64,000 nucleotides of DNA from Paenibacillus helianthi (lineage in GTDB: Bacteria; Bacillota; Bacilli; Paenibacillales; Paenibacillaceae), in the NCBI RefSeq assembly GCF_001909055.1, contig NZ_LVWI01000002.1:248001-312000 (forward strand), in the 5' to 3' direction. Each line of letters opens with the position of its first letter. Position 1 is the stretch's first letter. The translations under genes and the position numbers were made by a program. The notes beneath the pieces were generated by a model that was not told the origin of the DNA, did not search any database, and was given only the letters and a program-made list of their open reading frames with translations. Shown one piece after another: positions 46,291-54,880 of the stretch.

Positions 46291-47682
46291 TTAAGCATTC
46301 TTTCCTTCATTTAATAAACGCTTTAGCAAACGAAGTCCTTCATTCAACTCAGTGATATCGTTGGGAGAAGTCAGCGAAATTCGGACGAACTGACTGGACT
46401 CGTCCTTTTTAGTAGAGAAACGGTCGGAGTGATACACCCGAATGCCATGTGCCAATGCGCTCTCTTCAAACTGCCGCTGCCCGTGATGCCCGGATAACGG
46501 AAGCCATCTAAAAAAGCTGAATGGATTTTCATGCGGATTGCAGATTTGGAAATACTGTTGAAATAGGTTGTTGCGTTCCTTAGCGATAGCGATCTTCTCC
46601 TTAACAATCCTTTCTGCGTTTCCCGTATGAATTAATTCAGTGATAACTTCAGCATTTAAGGCAGACGTTTTGATGTTCATGTTGAAAATCGCGTACGTCA
46701 GTTTCTCTTTAAAAGAGTTAGCGTACGCTAGAAAAGCCACACGTATCCCGGAGCTGAGCGACTTGGCTATGCTTGAAATGTAGAGAAAATTGTCCGGTAC
46801 CCAGTGAGAAACAGGCAAATAGTGAGGGGCAAGGAACGCATAGATGTCATCTTCTATGAGTAAAAGATTGTTTCTTTTTATCACATTTGCGATTTCTTGT
46901 CTGCGCTTCGTATCCATCATGACGGCTGTGGGGTTGTTGCATGATGGGACTAGATAGATGCCACGAATTGTATTCATTCCACAGGCCGTTTCCAGGCGAT
47001 CCGGCAGCATCCCCCAATCATCTCCTTCAATCGGAACAAGCTGAATGTTCAATATATTCGCCAGCTCGATAAAATTCGGATAAGTATACCTGTCTACGGC
47101 TATTTTATCTCCAGGATGAAACAAAGACGCCAAAATCAGCGTCAGTGCATTCTGACCTCCAGATGTGATGGCAATGTTGTCTACATGAACGTCCAGCGAA
47201 AAATTCTGTATCCATTTCCTAGCAGCCATTCTGTGATAAGGCATACCCAGCGGATGACTGTAATCCAGCAGGTTCTGCAAGTAGTCTTTTCCGGCAATAC
47301 TTCTAATGGTATCTGCAACCATCGTGTTTGAGCTGTCCAGCGGTTTAATGATTCCCATTTCGATATACTGGTTATGTTCTAAATGCTCTTCCAGAAAAAT
47401 AGCGTTACGAACATTGGGAGTAACAAACGTACCTCTGCCTATCACTGCATAAATCAGCCCTTTAACTTCACATATCTTAAAAGCACGCGTAATGGTACTC
47501 AGATTCACATCCAGATAATCCGCTAGTTCCCGTTGAGGCGGCAGCTTGGTATCCGGTGCCAGAAAGCCATTGATAATGTCATACTCAAGCAGAGTGGCAA
47601 TCGAACGGTAAATAGGGGGCACAAGCTTCTTACGCTCCGGCGTCCAGCTCATCGGGTAATTTTCAAATGAATTTATCGGCAT
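46291..47682 (-). CDS. MocR/PdxR-type regulator (GntR helix-turn-helix fused to aminotransferase-like domain)
   Basis: 463 residues from ATG at 47680-47682, with TTGGAGG upstream; the frame reaches 47730 without a better site. Residues 20-90 form a GntR winged helix (LPPQRELADYLDVNLSTITRAF). The remainder is a fold-type I aminotransferase-like domain with SGGQNALTLIL, NNPTAV and the probable PLP-binding Lys in SSIAKSLSSG. Such proteins use PLP as effector. It is divergent from a PhzF-family gene, which it probably controls; repeats in the gap fit this. Confidence 0.9.
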   Translation of the reverse strand: MPINSFENYPMSWTPERKKLVPPIYRSIATLLEYDIINGFLAPDTKLPPQRELADYLDVNLSTITRAFKICEVKGLIYAVIGRGTFVTPNVRNAIFLEEHLEHNQYIEMGIIKPLDSSNTMVADTIRSIAGKDYLQNLLDYSHPLGMPYHRMAARKWIQNFSLDVHVDNIAITSGGQNALTLILASLFHPGDKIAVDRYTYPNFIELANILNIQLVPIEGDDWGMLPDRLETACGMNTIRGIYLVPSCNNPTAVMMDTKRRQEIANVIKRNNLLLIEDDIYAFLAPHYLPVSHWVPDNFLYISSIAKSLSSGIRVAFLAYANSFKEKLTYAIFNMNIKTSALNAEVITELIHTGNAERIVKEKIAIAKERNNLFQQYFQICNPHENPFSFFRWLPLSGHHGQRQFEESALAHGIRVYHSDRFSTKKDESSQFVRISLTSPNDITELNEGLRLLKRLLNEGKNA

Positions 47683-47696
47683 AACATCCTCCAAAG

Positions 47697-47735
47697 ATTG
47701 TATTGCATACAATAATACCATTGAAGCCATACAAT
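47697..47735. promoter_or_regulatory. MocR-type operator repeats
   Basis: ATACAAT occurs as direct repeats at 47707-47713 and 47729-47735, 22 bp apart, and as an inverted copy ATTGTAT at 47697-47703. MocR regulators bind two direct repeats plus one inverted repeat in divergent promoters, which fits this layout. Confidence 0.6.
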
Positions 47736-47786
47736 TTACAGTGTACAGTAATTCATATCAATAACTTATGATCAGGGGGAATACAG

Positions 47787-48566
47787 ATGAAATGCTATGT
47801 AGTAGATGCATTTGCAGAGAAGGTTTTTGAGGGGAATCCTGCCGGTGTATGCATTATGGAGCAATGGATATCCGATGAATTAATGCAGCAAATTGCTTCA
47901 GAAAATAACCTTTCCGAAACAGCTTTCGCCGTCAAAGAAGAAGATCACTATCGTCTAAGATGGTTTACACCTGCTGAAGAAATTGAACTTTGTGGTCATG
48001 CCACTCTGGCTACCGCTTTTGTTATCGCCAACTACTATGAACCTGATGTTGAACAATTTACTTTTCACAGTTTAGGTGGGGAATTGACGGTCATTAAAAA
48101 GAATGAATTGTATGAGATGGATTTCCCAAGCCGGATGCCGGAACCGTTCACATTCACTCCTGATATGGTAGAGGCTCTTGGTGTAACCCCTCTCGAGACC
48201 TATCTGAGCAGAGACCTGATGTTCGTATTGGAGACTGAAGATCAGGTTCGAAACCTGAAACCGGACTTCTCCAAATTGAAAAATTTACCAGATGGATTAG
48301 GAGCAACGGTAACCGCTAAAAGCACTCAATATGATTTTGCGTCCAGGAGCTTTTTCCCAAAATTGAATGTGAATGAAGATCCTGTATGCGGTTCAGCACA
48401 CTGTAACCTTATCCCATACTGGGCAGAACGTTTGGGCAAGCAGAGTATGGTAGCAAGACAGCGGTCCAAGCGTGGGGGTACCCTTTACTGCCAGCTGCAA
48501 AAAGACCGTGTGAAAATCAGCGGAACGGCTGTTCTTTACTCCATAGCTGAACTGCAAATCGATTAA
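47787..48566 (+). CDS. PhzF-family isomerase-like protein
   Basis: 259 residues, normal for the family. The motifs GNPAGV (16-21), catalytic Glu44 in NNLSETAF, IELCGHATLATAF and DPVCGSAHC identify a PhzF-like epimerase/isomerase fold. PhzF itself makes phenazines; most bacterial homologues have unknown metabolite substrates. No other phenazine gene is present. ATG has AGGGGG upstream. It is divergent from the MocR regulator, suggesting PLP- or amine-responsive expression. Confidence 0.9.
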   Translation: MKCYVVDAFAEKVFEGNPAGVCIMEQWISDELMQQIASENNLSETAFAVKEEDHYRLRWFTPAEEIELCGHATLATAFVIANYYEPDVEQFTFHSLGGELTVIKKNELYEMDFPSRMPEPFTFTPDMVEALGVTPLETYLSRDLMFVLETEDQVRNLKPDFSKLKNLPDGLGATVTAKSTQYDFASRSFFPKLNVNEDPVCGSAHCNLIPYWAERLGKQSMVARQRSKRGGTLYCQLQKDRVKISGTAVLYSIAELQID

Positions 48567-48584
48567 CCCTCTTGAGAATATATG

Positions 48585-48700
48585 AGCAATCCAATATAAA
48601 AAAAGGCCTTATCCTACTGTTTGCCGCAACTCTATTCATTTGCATGGAAAGCCGATCTTTTTCTTTTTTTAGGTCACTATGTAAAAAGCCTTGAATCCAT
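48585..48700 (+). other. possible relic of a small membrane protein gene
   Basis: After the PhzF gene a short ATG frame ends at TAA inside an A-run. In the next frame a hydrophobic stretch reads KKGLILLFAATLFICMES, similar to the N-terminus of drug/metabolite transporters. A frameshifted remnant is possible; evidence is weak. Confidence 0.2.
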
Positions 48701-48720
48701 CCTTAGTAACAAATCATTTG

Positions 48721-49535
48721 TTAACCTCTTTCATAGCGAATCAAGGAAATCATTGCCCATATTCCCAAAATGGGACCGATGGAAAGTGCTGAAAATGCCC
48801 ATTTCCACCCTACTATGTTCACTAGGACAGGAATGAAGTATATCGAAATGATGGTAACTGCAAACCCAATAGCCATTTGAAACGTTAAACTTGTTCCCAG
48901 GCTTTCTGGTTTTGAAAAGTCTGCGACTAAAGCTGAAAATTGGGCAGAATCTGCAATAATCGCCATGCCCCAAATGGAGGCAACGCTAACGGTTATCCAA
49001 ATTGGAGCGTTGAATGTAAAGCCAATCGTTAGGGAACAAAGTGAACTAATCAGCAATGCGAGTATGGAGAGCCGCTCTTTTCCTATTTTTTCAGAAACCC
49101 ATCCTCCAACTACAGAACCGACATAACTTCACGGCTATAGGATAAATACTAGCCATCGCTATACCAGTAAAGAAACGCAAAATCAATCCCGTGGTAGTTC
49201 CTGAGCTGAGTGAAAACAAACCATTTACAATGGCCCCAAATACAGAAGCAATTGCAAAGATGTGTCTTGGATCGAAACGATCCGAAATACCCGACAAGGC
49301 TATGACCACTGCCCCGATAATAAATCCGATCTGTACAGATGTGGTCATCCAAGAGCCTGACAGCATCCATCCCCCATTCCTTTTCCAATTGAGGAAGTAC
49401 TGCTGAAGCACTAAACCAAAGGCTTAAAGCAAACAATTCGGCCAGAGCAATCCAAAAGAGCGCAATCCATTTGTAACGACTTATATGATTACTATTTCTG
49501 GAGCTTGAGCTAGATCCCGACATAACCCTTTCCAC
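48721..49535 (-). pseudogene. decayed MFS transporter gene
   Basis: Three reading frames carry consecutive parts of one MFS protein. The start (49535 to about 49375) reads WIALAELFALSLWFSASAV. The next part (about 49395-49130) reads IGFIIGAVVIALSGISDRFD and reaches IYPIAVKL. The third (about 49130-48721) starts near GSVVGGWVSEKIG. At least two frameshifts and a missing central segment make it non-functional. The total is about 270 codons against the usual ~400. Confidence 0.8.
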
Positions 49536-49581
49536 CCTTTAATCCTATTTTGAAAAACAGAGATTTGTTGCATAATGTCTA

Positions 49582-49623
49582 CGAAAAACAAGCGGCAGAA
49601 TCTCTATTGAGATATCTGCCGCT
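49582..49623 (-). terminator. terminator of the trxB-osmC-thioredoxin operon
   Basis: AGCGGCAGAATCTC pairs with GAGATATCTGCCGCT, followed on the minus strand by TGTTTTTCG. It lies 66 bases after the thioredoxin-like gene. Confidence 0.8.
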
Positions 49624-49689
49624 GTCATCTAGGAATTAGAACCTGTCATGTAGCCTGAAGCACAATAAGGTATTACTCCCGCCAATTCG

Positions 49690-50031
49690 TCAGGTCCGTG
49701 TGTTATATTCCTCAACTGCACGTTGCAGAAATTGTTCAATCTCTTCCCGCGATTTACGCAATTTGTTGACATAGCGGGTAAGCTCACTGCCGTCAGCGTA
49801 GGCAACAAAGCTTGGAATACCCAAGATGTTTTGTTCTTCACTCACTGTGCCTACATGGTCTACATCCACCTCGATGAGATTCAGATCCTTTGCGAATTCC
49901 CCTTCAACATCTGGCATGAATGGATCAATGAACTTACAGTCCCCACACCAGTCTGCTTTAAACACAGCAACCGTGAGTTTTGGGGAGTTAATCGCTGAAT
50001 CAAATTCTGACTTCGATGAAACTTTTCTCAT
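49690..50031 (-). CDS. thioredoxin-like protein with CGDC active site
   Basis: 113 residues with a thioredoxin fold; the active site is WCGDCKF and a cis-proline segment IPSF follows. CGDC differs from the CGPC of thioredoxin A and may tune the redox potential. It lies 33 bases after an OsmC gene and forms an operon with it and thioredoxin reductase, so it is probably reduced by that enzyme. Transcription would come from the palindrome-containing promoter upstream of trxB. Confidence 0.9.
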   Translation of the reverse strand: MRKVSSKSEFDSAINSPKLTVAVFKADWCGDCKFIDPFMPDVEGEFAKDLNLIEVDVDHVGTVSEEQNILGIPSFVAYADGSELTRYVNKLRKSREEIEQFLQRAVEEYNTRT

Positions 50032-50064
50032 ATTAGCAGCTCCTTTCGCATGAACCGATCGAAT

Positions 50065-50553
50065 TCACCATACCAATCGGTGCTCTTCAATATAGTTGGT
50101 GGTCAGATCATCTCCAGAATCAATCGACACCTTACCCTCGGTACCTACGGGAACCCCTGCTTTTACAAGCAGTTGACCAATATGGCAGTCTTTTTCAGCT
50201 TGTAGAATCAAGGCTTCTGCCATAGTGACATCCTCATTTGATGCTCCCGAGTTCAAAACAACATGAGGGCGATGTGTGATACTCAGTTGATCCCCTTTGG
50301 CTATGTTCCCCTCAGTATCCATGAAGAATCCGGCAATGGGCACTTTTTTGCGATCTAGCATGTACGCCAGTGTCATAGTATAACAAGCAACGGCAGAGGA
50401 CATGAGGAGTTGTTGCGGTTCAGCCCCTTCACCACTTCCTCCTTTAGGAACAGGGATGGCAATTTGCGTTTTCAAGTTGTCACTTTTTATACGTCCATCG
50501 CCTTTTGCATCTTTGTACCAAACTGTATTCATATTAATTTTTTGATCTGCCAT
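50065..50553 (-). CDS. OsmC-family peroxide-detoxifying protein
   Basis: 162 residues. The two redox cysteines of OsmC/Ohr proteins are visible in SSAVACYTMTLA and AEKDCHIGQLL. The family reduces organic hydroperoxides with thiol donors. The operon with thioredoxin reductase and a thioredoxin-like protein gives a plausible electron source. A second, more distant OsmC protein lies at 61.5 kb. Confidence 0.88.
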   Translation of the reverse strand: MADQKINMNTVWYKDAKGDGRIKSDNLKTQIAIPVPKGGSGEGAEPQQLLMSSAVACYTMTLAYMLDRKKVPIAGFFMDTEGNIAKGDQLSITHRPHVVLNSGASNEDVTMAEALILQAEKDCHIGQLLVKAGVPVGTEGKVSIDSGDDLTTNYIEEHRLVW

Positions 50554-50584
50554 TCGAATCTACTCCCTATAATAATTTATTTAT

Positions 50585-51526
50585 TCATTTAACTATTAAT
50601 AGTGGTTCCAAAGAATCGATGAATTTCTCGCTGTCCATGGCTGCCATGGCTCCACTCCCAGCTGCAGTAATCGCTTGACGATAGCGGGTATCCTGTACAT
50701 CTCCACAAGCAAACACACCTGAGATATTTGTCATGGAAGTGCCGGGTTCTGTAACTATATAGCCGTTTTCATCCGTTTCAATTTGTTTATTCAAAAATCC
50801 GGTATTAGGATGATGCCCGATAGCTACAAACACACCATTTGCAGCTAGAATTTCCTCATCACCTGAGACATTGTTTAGGACTTTCAATCCGGTCACTCCA
50901 CTTTGTCCGGCAACCACTTCAAGAGGGGTCTTGTTTAAAGCCCACTCAATTTTAGGGTTTGAACGAGCGCGATCTTGTATAATTTTTGAGGCTCTTAGTT
51001 CTTCTCGACGATGCACTAGAGTTACTTTGGAGGCAAATCGCGTTAGAAAGTTTGCTTCTTCCAATGCAGTATCGCCTCCACCCACTACAATGAGTTCCTT
51101 ATTCCGAAAGAAAAATCCGTCACAAGTGGCACAAGTACTAACTCCCCGGCCTACGTTTTCTGCTTCACCCGGTATTCCTAAATATTTCGCGCTGGCACCC
51201 GTTGAAATGATCAGAGTTTCAGTAACAATTGCACCTTTGCCCTCCACTTGGAGTTTAAACGGACGGTTTTTCAAATCCACTTCATTAACCCAACCCGTAA
51301 AAAATGTTACCCCAAAACGCTCCGCTTGTTTCCGCATGTTATCCATTAGCTCAGGACCCATGATGCCTTCTGGGAATCCAGGGTAATTTTCAATTTCAGT
51401 TGTTGTTGTTAACTGTCCACCAGGTTCGGGTCCCTCAATAACGAGTGGACTCATATTCGCTCTGGCCAGGTAGATCGCAGCGGTCAGTCCGGCTGGACCT
51501 GTGCCAACAATTACAGATTTGTACAT
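50585..51526 (-). CDS. trxB: thioredoxin reductase
   Basis: 313 residues, normal size. The FAD-binding motif is VGTGPAGLTAA, the NADPH-binding motif VVGGGDTALEEA, and the redox pair is Cys132/Cys135 in TCATCDG. The C-terminal FAD motif VFACGDVQD is present. It reduces thioredoxins with NADPH. It is the first gene of a trxB-osmC-thioredoxin operon, whose promoter carries the ATTCAATT palindrome. It may be a stress-regulated extra copy of trxB; that depends on the rest of the genome. Confidence 0.93.
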   Translation of the reverse strand: MYKSVIVGTGPAGLTAAIYLARANMSPLVIEGPEPGGQLTTTTEIENYPGFPEGIMGPELMDNMRKQAERFGVTFFTGWVNEVDLKNRPFKLQVEGKGAIVTETLIISTGASAKYLGIPGEAENVGRGVSTCATCDGFFFRNKELIVVGGGDTALEEANFLTRFASKVTLVHRREELRASKIIQDRARSNPKIEWALNKTPLEVVAGQSGVTGLKVLNNVSGDEEILAANGVFVAIGHHPNTGFLNKQIETDENGYIVTEPGTSMTNISGVFACGDVQDTRYRQAITAAGSGAMAAMDSEKFIDSLEPLLIVK

Positions 51527-51591
51527 GCTCTATCCCTCCAATGTTGATGGAACAGTCGTTTATATGAACTGTGTCCGTCAATTTATTTACT

Positions 51592-51638
51592 ATTCAATTG
51601 ATTAATTGAATTATAGCATTTAAATTCTTATTCGTCAA
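51592..51638 (-). promoter_or_regulatory. trxB operon promoter with palindromic operator (site A)
   Basis: On the minus strand TTGACG (51633-51638) and TATAAT (51610-51615) are 17 bp apart. The palindrome ATTCAATTGATTAATTGAAT occupies 51592-51611, overlapping the last two bases of the -10 box. A protein bound here would block initiation. Confidence 0.8.
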
Positions 51639-51703
51639 CACGGGGGATACAGCTTGCTCATACACCTACATTGAACTGCTCCATTGTTACTCTTTGGATC
51701 GTT

Positions 51704-51745
51704 AAAAGAAACCGACAGAGCAAAATCGCAGTGTCGGCTTTTCTT
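51704..51745. terminator. terminator after the ABM-domain gene
   Basis: AAGAAACCGACA pairs with TGTCGGCTTTTCTT around a 14-base loop. A T-run follows on both strands, so it may be bidirectional. It ends the transcript from 51778. Confidence 0.75.
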
Positions 51746-51777
51746 GATCGTCCATTTTTAGTTCGAGTTCATATTTC

Positions 51778-52065
51778 TTAGAGAGTACTATAAATCCGAA
51801 CTTCGGGGTCAGCTTGCAGCAGATCATTAAGTCCAGCTACAACATCCTTATTGAACAAATCACTTTCCAGGTAGGCTTTGGCGTCTGCTTCACTACGGAA
51901 GCCGTGCAGAACTTGAACGTCTTCGTCACGTACTAGTAGTTCCTTTGACACAGCACCAGTAATACCTGAAAGGAAAGGCTCCTTATATGCCATATAAACA
52001 TTTGCTGCTGCCTCGCGTTCTGGTACATTCACTTTCAATGTAATTTGAAGATAAGCTTTTTGCAT
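51778..52065 (-). CDS. small ABM-like (dimeric alpha-beta barrel) protein
   Basis: 95 residues. The predicted pattern beta-alpha-beta-beta-alpha-beta, with KAYLQITLKVNVPE at the start and a FRSEADAKAYLESDLF helix, resembles antibiotic-biosynthesis-monooxygenase-type dimeric barrels. Members bind haem, oxidise quinols or simply sequester small reactive compounds; the function here is unknown. It is a single-gene transcript between site B and a terminator, so it belongs to the same redox regulon. GGAGG precedes the ATG. Confidence 0.7.
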   Translation of the reverse strand: MQKAYLQITLKVNVPEREAAANVYMAYKEPFLSGITGAVSKELLVRDEDVQVLHGFRSEADAKAYLESDLFNKDVVAGLNDLLQADPEVRIYSTL

Positions 52066-52118
52066 AGGACTCGTACCTCCAGTTTTTTTGTAGGTTTGAT
52101 TAATTATTAAAATCTAAT

Positions 52119-52165
52119 AATCAATCGAACAATTGAATTATATTTTATTGCTCTCTATTCGTCAA
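52119..52165 (-). promoter_or_regulatory. ABM-gene promoter with palindromic operator (site B)
   Basis: Minus strand TTGACG (52160-52165), 17-bp spacer, TATAAT (52137-52142). The operator at 52119-52138 reads ATTCAATTGTTCGATTGATT on the minus strand and overlaps the -10 by two bases. Confidence 0.75.
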
Positions 52166-52261
52166 GTCGATATCAGATACTTTTATAGAACAAGATCACT
52201 GTGTTCACACTTTCGAAATGGGTGTATTCCTATAAACTTTGTCAAATTACATTTTTTTCAC

Positions 52262-52315
52262 TTGACTACAATCGGCTACATGTTAAAATTCTAATATTCA
52301 ATTGATTGACCAAAC
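52262..52315 (+). promoter_or_regulatory. ArsR-rhodanese promoter with operator half site (site C)
   Basis: TTGACT (52262-52267) and TAAAAT (52284-52289) are 16 bp apart. ATTCAATTGATT follows at 52296-52307. The right arm is degenerate, so binding here may be weaker. It implies autoregulation of the first ArsR-rhodanese gene. Confidence 0.5.
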
Positions 52316-52372
52316 GCTCGGAAAAATAAATAGTAGAACATCTATACAATACGAAGAGAAACGAGGTTGATA

Positions 52373-53044
52373 ATGATGGAAGATATGCTAAACTCTGCGA
52401 AGGTTTTTAAGGAAGATCTCTATAAACAATTAGCCAGAATCGGAAAATGTTTGTCCAGTGACAAGCGTCTTGAGATCTTGAATGTGCTATCACAGGGTTC
52501 TAAAACAGTAGAAAAATTAGCGGCTTGCACAGAGATGAATATTGCGAACGTATCCCGCCATCTTCAAGTTCTGCTTGATGCCAAACTGGTTAAGTTCACA
52601 AAAAAAGGGACTTACGTGATCTATTCGTTGGCCGATCCAGAAATCATAGAATTTCTTTCGTCTTTATGGCGAATCAGCGAAAAACAACTCCCGGACATCG
52701 GCAGGATGAAAGATGACTTCTTGAATAACCTTAATGATGTTCAAACCCTTACGATGGATGAGGTTATGCAGAAGCTAAATAACGATTCCATACTTCTGGT
52801 GGATTTACGTCCCAAAGAAGAGTATGAGATGGAGCATATTGCGGGAGCCATTTCGATGCCGATGGAAGAGTTAGAGGGATTAATACAGGAATTACCCAAA
52901 GACGCAGAGATTATCGCGTATTGCAGAGGCCCGCTATGTGTATACTCAGCCTTGGCAGCACAAAAATTACATTCTGAGGGGTTCAAGGCATATCGCATGG
53001 ATGAGGGTCTAAATGAGTGGCAGGAGCATTTTCAGTTGCATTAA
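52373..53044 (+). CDS. ArsR-family regulator fused to a rhodanese domain (copy 1)
   Basis: 223 residues. Residues 15-100 form an ArsR winged helix (KRLEILNVLSQG, NIANVSRHLQVLLDAKLV). Residues 125-223 form a rhodanese domain with LLVDLRPKEEYEMEHIAGA and the active loop CRGPLC (Cys184, Cys189). Rhodaneses carry sulfane sulfur on the first loop Cys, so the protein may sense persulfide or another thiol-reactive signal and release DNA. ATG at 52373 was preferred over TTG at 52367 because GAGG is correctly spaced. A paralogue lies at 59.5 kb. It is the likely binder of the ATTCAATT palindromes nearby (inference). Confidence 0.88.
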   Translation: MMEDMLNSAKVFKEDLYKQLARIGKCLSSDKRLEILNVLSQGSKTVEKLAACTEMNIANVSRHLQVLLDAKLVKFTKKGTYVIYSLADPEIIEFLSSLWRISEKQLPDIGRMKDDFLNNLNDVQTLTMDEVMQKLNNDSILLVDLRPKEEYEMEHIAGAISMPMEELEGLIQELPKDAEIIAYCRGPLCVYSALAAQKLHSEGFKAYRMDEGLNEWQEHFQLH

Positions 53045-53099
53045 ACTAAGAAAACTTACGGGTTGCAGGATTAGTCTTTTCAATTCGAAACCCACAAAT

Positions 53100-53141
53100 A
53101 AGACTTCGGGGCTGCTGCTACATGGCTCTGAAGTCTTTTTT
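53100..53141 (+). terminator. terminator of ArsR-rhodanese copy 1
   Basis: AAGACTTC pairs with GAAGTCTT, followed by a T-run, 55 bases after the stop codon. Confidence 0.75.
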
Positions 53142-53152
53142 GGTAAGTATAA

Positions 53153-53185
53153 AAAACCACTTGTTCATATTGAACAAGTGGTTTT
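53153..53185. terminator. bidirectional terminator between convergent genes
   Basis: AAAACCACTTGTTCA and TGAACAAGTGGTTTT form a perfect 15-bp stem with a TAT loop and A/T-runs on both sides. It separates the ArsR-rhodanese gene from the TetR gene. Confidence 0.85.
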
Positions 53186-53246
53186 ATTGACCTCTATTAC
53201 ACATACGCTAACATGGAATAACAGCGTAACCAGGTTGAATATTCAT

Positions 53247-53834
53247 TTAGAGTAGATTAACCGGGGTTAGAATCGCCATATAATTAGTAACGAGTGAGTC
53301 GTAATACCCAATATCACCAGAAGATCTAGATAATAACTGCGCACCTTGAACAAAAGCTACAATTGTTTTTGCCTGTTCCATTGCACTCATAGAAAAAGTG
53401 AATTCCCCTGATTTTTTCCCTTGATCTAACACATGTTCCAGCCAGACTGCGTTTGCGTCAAAAAACATATTCAGTTCCTCACGGATTTCCGGTGGGAATG
53501 AATTCAACTCTGCTGCCATCATTGAGCATAGACAAAGCTTGGTGTTATTCTCCAGCGTATCACGGTATAGACCAAAAAAAAGCTGAATATTTTGCAAACA
53601 ACTATGTGGCTGATCGCTGATATGCTGTAGCTTATCCATAAACTCTTTGCGATATCGGAGAAGGACGGCTTGTACCAGATCTTGTTTGGAAGGAAAGTGA
53701 TAATGTATGCTTGCTTTGCGAATACCTATAGCTTCCGCGATATCAGCATAGCTAAAACCGTTATATCCACGTTCCTGGACTAATGTAAGCCCTATATCCA
53801 TAATTTTTTGTAATGTATTTTTATTTGTATTCAT
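53247..53834 (-). CDS. TetR-family transcriptional repressor
   Basis: 195 residues. The N-terminal TetR helix-turn-helix (about 8-55) contains FSYADIAEAIGIRKASIHYHFPSKQ without a break, close to YcdC/AcrR-type repressors. The C-terminal ligand domain is unassigned. Its own promoter and those of two nearby SDR genes carry TACC...GGTA-type palindromes between or at the promoter boxes. It probably represses itself and these SDR genes until a small ligand binds. Confidence 0.88.
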   Translation of the reverse strand: MNTNKNTLQKIMDIGLTLVQERGYNGFSYADIAEAIGIRKASIHYHFPSKQDLVQAVLLRYRKEFMDKLQHISDQPHSCLQNIQLFFGLYRDTLENNTKLCLCSMMAAELNSFPPEIREELNMFFDANAVWLEHVLDQGKKSGEFTFSMSAMEQAKTIVAFVQGAQLLSRSSGDIGYYDSLVTNYMAILTPVNLL

Positions 53835-53840
53835 AAAAGA

Positions 53841-53869
53841 AATCTACCATTCGGTAAATATACTGTCAA
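53841..53869 (-). promoter_or_regulatory. TetR promoter with operator in the spacer
   Basis: Minus strand TTGACA (53864-53869), 17-bp spacer, TAGATT (53841-53846). The palindrome TACC-N4-GGTA (53845-53856) lies between the boxes, a layout expected for autorepression. Confidence 0.7.
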
Positions 53870-53896
53870 GACGGTTTCCTCCTTTTTCAGTTTAAT

Positions 53897-53924
53897 AAAA
53901 AGCCAACCACATGATGTGATTGAC
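53897..53924 (-). terminator. terminator after SDR gene copy 1
   Basis: On the minus strand GTCAATCACAT pairs with ATGTGGTTGGC (two G-U pairs) and is followed by TTTTT. Confidence 0.6.
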
Positions 53925-53943
53925 TCATAAGAAACAGAATTAC

Positions 53944-54714
53944 TTATCTAAGGCGGGCTGTAACTCCGCCATCAAGAGGAAGGACGACGCCTGTAATCCA
54001 TGAAGCCGAATCACTGGCAAGGAACAGAATCGCTTCAGCAACGTCTGCAGGAGTTCCGTTACGTCCAAGAGGATGGAACGCATTAAAGGTTGGCAGTACT
54101 TCAGCAACTTCTTTCTCGGTCATAAAGCTGTTGTAGATTGGAGTTTCGACTACAGCAGGTGCTACAGCATTCACCCGAATCTGATCACCGGCAAGTTCAA
54201 CAGCCAAGTTGCGAGTTAATGCGTGACGGCCTGCCATCGCCGCGGAATAAGCAGCAGATGGAGTGGATTCAACGGCTTGGAGTGCCCACATCGAACCCGT
54301 GTTTACGATGGCTCCTCCTCCTCTTTTCTTCATTTCCGGGATCACGGCTTGTGAAGGAAAGAATGTTCCCTTCACGATCGTATCCAGATACGATTGCAAA
54401 TCCTCGGGTGTGTGCTCAAGCACAGGCGTTGGAACAAATTTACCAGTATTATTCACCAGAATATCAATTCCTCCAAAGGCATCAACAGCGGCTTGAACCA
54501 GTTTCTTAGAGGTTTCGGGCAGACTGATATCGCCGGTTACAGCCAGTACCCGCTTACCTGAAGGGTCAATTTCCAAGGCTGTCTGTGATAATACATCTTG
54601 CCGGCGGCCGTTAATAATTACGTTTGCACCTTCTTCAAAAAAACGTTGTGCTGTTTTCTTGCCAATACCGGTTCCGCCGCCTGTGACGATGACTGTTTTA
54701 TTTTCGAATTTCAT
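53944..54714 (-). CDS. SDR-family oxidoreductase (copy 1), catalytic Lys replaced
   Basis: 256 residues with the classical SDR layout: cofactor motif TGGGTGIG (11-18), NNTG (88-91), Ser141 and Tyr156. The usual YxxxK reads Y-S-A-A-M, so the catalytic Lys is Met160. The C-terminal ITGVVLPLDGG block is typical. The substrate is unknown. A near-identical paralogue lies at 62.1-62.9 kb; by eye I count about 36 differences over 256 aligned positions with no gaps. The promoter holds a TetR-type palindrome. It lies between the MFS and TetR genes in the same orientation. Confidence 0.85.
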   Translation of the reverse strand: MKFENKTVIVTGGGTGIGKKTAQRFFEEGANVIINGRRQDVLSQTALEIDPSGKRVLAVTGDISLPETSKKLVQAAVDAFGGIDILVNNTGKFVPTPVLEHTPEDLQSYLDTIVKGTFFPSQAVIPEMKKRGGGAIVNTGSMWALQAVESTPSAAYSAAMAGRHALTRNLAVELAGDQIRVNAVAPAVVETPIYNSFMTEKEVAEVLPTFNAFHPLGRNGTPADVAEAILFLASDSASWITGVVLPLDGGVTARLR

Positions 54715-54825
54715 TTATTACATCTCCTCTATTCATTTTTTTGTATTCTTGTCATAGAAACGCCGATGTATTCAATCGGCTGTATACCATTTTGATATCC
54801 AAGAGAATTTCACTGGATTGATTTT

Positions 54826-54854
54826 ATTTTACCTACTAGTAGATAGATTGTCAA
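54826..54854 (-). promoter_or_regulatory. SDR copy 1 promoter with TetR-type operator
   Basis: Minus strand TTGACA (54849-54854), 17-bp spacer, TAAAAT (54826-54831). TACCTACTAGTAGATA (54830-54845) fills the spacer and contains the perfect core CTACTAGTAG. Confidence 0.7.
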
Positions 54855-54880
54855 GTTCGTATTATATCTTTTCAATACAA

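Noticed and set aside
47787..48566. Phenazine biosynthesis locus
   Set aside because: Only a PhzF-like gene is present; phzA-G companions are missing and most PhzF homologues are unrelated to phenazines.
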